16,031 bases of DNA from an uncultured Flavobacterium sp. (GTDB lineage Bacteria; Bacteroidota; Bacteroidia; Flavobacteriales; Flavobacteriaceae): positions 1 to 16,031 of the forward strand of contig NZ_CAMIHH010000076.1 of assembly GCF_946220915.1 (NCBI RefSeq), in the 5' to 3' direction. Positions 14,257 to 16,031 of this stretch are shown here, in pieces. The translations under genes and the position numbers were made by a program. Position 1 is the stretch's first letter; the number at the start of each line of letters is the position of its first letter. The notes beneath the pieces are model-generated. The model saw nothing but the letters and a program-made list of their open reading frames with translations, searched no databases and was not told the origin of the DNA.

Positions 14257-14287
14257 GATCCCGGGCCTCTCAGCCCGGGATCTTTTT
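14257..14287 (+). terminator. Terminator of the homoserine-dehydrogenase-like gene
   Basis: GATCCCGGGC (14257-14266) pairs perfectly with GCCCGGGATC (14273-14282) around a 6-nt loop, followed by TTTTT. A GTTT-rich tract (14228-14252) leads into it. Confidence 0.95.
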
Positions 14288-14449
14288 AGCCAAGAATTAC
14301 ACGAATTCCCTCAAAATTATTTGCCATTTATCCAGCAGGAGTACTACGTCACGTCAAGCTCCTTGGAGTGGGCCGGGGTGAGGACTATGGGTAAAAAATA
14401 TAACTTTTGGGAGGCCAGGGAGTGCGATTTATAGTAAAAGACTATAAGA
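14288..14449. other. Intergenic stretch without a recognisable gene
   Basis: No ORF or RNA gene is seen. A GC-rich block at about 14352-14390 (CTCCTTGGAG, then GGGCCGGGGTGAGG) stands out from its AT-rich flanks and resembles an interspersed GC-rich intergenic motif I recall from Bacteroidota genomes; that was not checked. Confidence 0.4.
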
Positions 14450-14481
14450 TTTGCATTTTATAAATCTATTCCCTTACTTTG
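14450..14481 (+). promoter_or_regulatory. Promoter of the metH leader
   Basis: TTTG (14450-14453) and TTACTTTG (14474-14481, one mismatch to TAnnTTTG) are 20 nt apart. Transcription would start about 20 nt before the riboswitch P1 stem, so the aptamer is fully transcribed. Confidence 0.7.
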
Positions 14482-14505
14482 CACTGTTCTTTTACACACT
14501 GAACC

Positions 14506-14608
14506 GTTATCACGAAAGGCAGAGGGAATAGACCCGATGAAGCCTTAGCAACCCTTTATCTTTAAAGAAGGTGCTAAATTCTACCAAACTCACGTGCGGA
14601 TAGATAAC
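14506..14608 (+). promoter_or_regulatory. SAM-I (S-box) riboswitch aptamer
   Basis: Senses S-adenosylmethionine in the leader of metH. P1 is GTTATC (14506-14511) with GATAAC (14603-14608). The conserved core is present in order: GAGGGA then GACCCGATGAAGCC, then TTAGCAACCC (14545-14554), then AAGGTGCTAAATTC (about 14568-14581) and CTACC. These match the S-box elements GAUGAAACC, GGCAACC and GGUGCUAAUUCC. The hairpin GAAATAC / GTATTTC (14613-14632) follows. High SAM would be expected to lower metH expression; whether control is on transcription or translation is not settled by sequence alone. Confidence 0.9.
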
Positions 14609-14665
14609 ACACGAAATACTTCACGGTATTTCCCACTCCAATTTTGATGACATATAGTAAAGTAC

Positions 14666-14744
14666 ACGCGAACAAAATTAGCTCGCCGGGCTCATAACCC
14701 GAAGGTCAATTTTTGATTATAGCTTTTTTGTTCGCGTATTTTTT
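14666..14744 (+). promoter_or_regulatory. Terminator-like hairpin capped by a tRNA-fMet anticodon-arm mimic
   Basis: ACGCGAACAAAA (14666-14677) and TTTTGTTCGCGT (14726-14737) form a perfect 12-bp stem, followed by A and then six T residues (14739-14744). Inside are AGCT/AGCT and a hairpin CGGG-CTCATAA-CCCG whose 7-nt loop carries the anticodon CAT. The 27 bases from TAGCTCG (14679) to AAGGTC (14706) match the D-stem/anticodon-arm/variable-loop part of initiator tRNA-fMet as I recall it, with one difference. The rest of a tRNA is missing, so this is not a tRNA gene. It may be the expression platform of the SAM-I switch. Confidence 0.75.
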
Positions 14745-14791
14745 CAGGCTTCAGAGGCAACTTTGAGCTTTAAACCTTAAACTTTTAACTG

Positions 14792-15778
14792 ATGTCAATA
14801 CAACAAGCCATACGCGAACGCATCCTCGTACTCGACGGCGCGATGGGCACCATGCTGCAACGCCACAATTTTTCTGAAGAGGACTTCCGTGGGGAGCGAT
14901 TTAAAGATTTCCCGCATCCGCTGAAGGGGAACAACGACCTGCTTTCGCTTACGCAGCCCGAAGCCGTGAAAGATGTACACCGCCAGTACTTTGCCGCCGG
15001 TGCCGACATAGTGGAAACCAATACCTTTTCCGGCACTACCATTGGCATGGCCGATTACCACATGGAACATTTGGTGTACGAACTGAATTATGAATCGGCC
15101 AAAATAGCCCGCGAGGCAGCAGATGAATTTACTGACAGGCCGAGATTTGTAGCGGGTTCGATCGGGCCGACCAACCGTACCGCCAGCATGAGCCCCGATG
15201 TGAATGACCCTGGCTTCCGTGCTGTAACCTTTGACGATCTGCTGATTGCCTACAAAGAGCAGGTAAAAGCCCTTATCGATGGCGGCGTGGACGTGCTTTT
15301 GGTAGAAACCATATTCGACACGCTGAATGCCAAAGCGGCACTGTTTGCAATAGAGGAAGTAAAAGATGAACTGGGCATTGACATCCCCATCATGGTAAGT
15401 GGTACAATTACCGATGCTTCGGGACGAACGCTTTCCGGGCAGACGGTGGAGGCATTCCTCATTTCCATATCGCACCTGCCTTTACTGAGTGTAGGATTCA
15501 ACTGTGCCCTGGGTGCCGACCAGCTCAAGCCCTACCTGAAACGCCTGGCGCACAACACGTCGTTCAGCATATCGGCACACCCTAATGCAGGCTTGCCCAA
15601 TGCCTTTGGAGAGTATGACCAGACACCGGAAGAAATGCGGCAGTTGATTAAAGAATACCTTGATGACAATTTAATTAATATTATAGGAGGCTGTTGCGGT
15701 ACTACGCCGGAGCACATAAGGTTGATAGCTGAAGTTTCTTCCCTTTATGAGCCGAGGAAGTTGTCAGTTGTTGGTTGA
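14792..15778 (+). CDS. metH: Methionine synthase, homocysteine S-methyltransferase half (split MetH)
   Basis: The homocysteine-binding module of cobalamin-dependent methionine synthase, which methylates homocysteine to methionine using methyl-cobalamin held by other MetH modules. The 328-residue product is one TIM-barrel domain with the N-terminal motif LDGAMGTMLQ (14-23), ETNTFSGT (75-82) and the zinc ligands Cys238 (GFNCALGAD) and Cys301-Cys302 (GGCCGTTPEH) that activate the homocysteine thiol. The folate-binding, cobalamin and reactivation domains of the 1200-residue enzyme are absent; in Flavobacteriia these are usually encoded by a second gene, not inside this window. The last residues LSVVG are encoded in a GTTGTC-type repeat tract. 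Expression is probably controlled by the SAM-I leader, and codons 7-10 can pair with the 3' arm of the leader hairpin. The gene could be called metH N-terminal; BhmT/YitJ-type stand-alone enzymes are a less likely alternative. Confidence 0.92.
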   Translation: MSIQQAIRERILVLDGAMGTMLQRHNFSEEDFRGERFKDFPHPLKGNNDLLSLTQPEAVKDVHRQYFAAGADIVETNTFSGTTIGMADYHMEHLVYELNYESAKIAREAADEFTDRPRFVAGSIGPTNRTASMSPDVNDPGFRAVTFDDLLIAYKEQVKALIDGGVDVLLVETIFDTLNAKAALFAIEEVKDELGIDIPIMVSGTITDASGRTLSGQTVEAFLISISHLPLLSVGFNCALGADQLKPYLKRLAHNTSFSISAHPNAGLPNAFGEYDQTPEEMRQLIKEYLDDNLINIIGGCCGTTPEHIRLIAEVSSLYEPRKLSVVG

Positions 15779-15788
15779 CGGCTGTCGG
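15760..15788. repeat. Degenerate GTTGTC-type short tandem repeat
   Basis: Units like GTTGTCA, GTTGTTG, GTTGACG and GCTGTCGG follow one another across the metH stop codon (15776-15778). Such tracts resemble intergenic repeats I recall from Bacteroidota. It lies between metH and the four-helix-bundle gene. Confidence 0.5.
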
Positions 15789-15826
15789 ATTTTACAAAAG
15801 AATTGGAATTATTGAAAGAAGAGTAA

Positions 15827-16031
15827 ATGGATTATACAAAATTGGATGTTTGGCAGGAGTCAAGAACATTGGCAAACATTATTTATAACATATCAAAACA
15901 ATTTCCGAGGGAGGAAGTATACGGTATTACCCATCAGATGAGAAGATGCGCTATATCTATTCCTTCCAATATAGCAGAAGGCTGTGGCAGGCAGACATCG
16001 AAAGACACTATACAATTTCTTCATATTTCAC
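15827..16031 (+). CDS. Four-helix-bundle protein (TIGR02436/S23 family), 3' end outside the window
   Basis: The first 68 residues are visible, from ATG 15827 to the window edge. The start MDYTKLDVWQESRTLANIIY and the segment ISIPSNIAEGCGRQ (about 42-55) are the signature of the family first known from intervening sequences in 23S rRNA genes and related to accessory proteins of diversity-generating retroelements. Full members are about 120 residues, so roughly half is missing here. It begins 48 nt after the metH stop with no visible terminator, so it may be cotranscribed. The function of free-standing members is unknown; they recur as isolated genes in Bacteroidota genomes. No rRNA or reverse transcriptase is seen nearby in the window. 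Confidence 0.88.
   Translation, partial: MDYTKLDVWQESRTLANIIYNISKQFPREEVYGITHQMRRCAISIPSNIAEGCGRQTSKDTIQFLHIS

Noticed and set aside
14663..14740. A complete tRNA-Met gene
   Set aside because: Only the anticodon-arm region matches. There is no D loop, no GTTCGA-type T loop and no 7-bp acceptor stem at the right distance; the flanking stem is 12 bp and ends in a T-run.

Overview
The window looks like a chromosomal segment of a Bacteroidota bacterium of the Flavobacteriaceae, probably Flavobacterium or a close relative. The evidence is a rimP-nusA-infB cluster whose NusA is short and lacks the proteobacterial C-terminal repeats, a homocysteine-methyltransferase half of a split MetH, a DUF2723/TMEM260-like membrane protein, and promoters of the Bacteroidota type (TTTG or TTG, then TAnnTTTG about 19-20 nt later). 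Shine-Dalgarno sequences are mostly absent. No taxonomic search was run.

Layout. Positions 1-4740 hold the minus-strand translation/transcription operon rimP-nusA-infB, ending in a strong terminator and starting with a promoter and a terminator-like leader hairpin. Next come a plus-strand tandem universal stress protein, a bidirectional terminator and a minus-strand tRNA-Gln(TTG). Positions 6080-11262 carry two plus-strand genes: a 1095-residue DUF2723 membrane protein, and a secreted serine beta-lactamase-like hydrolase with a C-terminal DUF3471-type region. Minus-strand metK (S-adenosylmethionine synthetase) follows. The right third is mostly regulatory DNA: about 1.1 kb without a normal-sized gene (12588-13694), a 174-residue stand-alone homoserine-dehydrogenase-like NAD-binding domain, then a SAM-I riboswitch leader, the N-terminal half of metH, and the start of a four-helix-bundle gene that runs off the end.

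How it works together. metK, the homoserine-dehydrogenase-like gene and metH all belong to the methionine/SAM cycle, and RNA-based control is dense around them. The metK leader has a SAM-II-like aptamer candidate joined to two mutually exclusive stems. The metH leader has a clear SAM-I aptamer, followed by a terminator-like hairpin whose tip matches the anticodon arm of initiator tRNA-fMet. Its 3' arm can instead pair perfectly with metH codons 7-10. Between metK and the homoserine-dehydrogenase-like gene lie two, possibly three, short leader ORFs, each followed by an intrinsic terminator, plus a fourth terminator. The first two leader peptides share a Q-(H/Y)-x-C-F-x-W core and overlap antiterminator arms, as in classical attenuation, yet no structural gene lies between the units. 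A 153-bp element with 19-bp terminal inverted repeats sits between this array and the homoserine-dehydrogenase-like gene.

The protein annotations are mostly secure. The RNA calls come from hand-folded pairings and recalled family consensus sequences; covariance-model scoring and transcript mapping would decide them.
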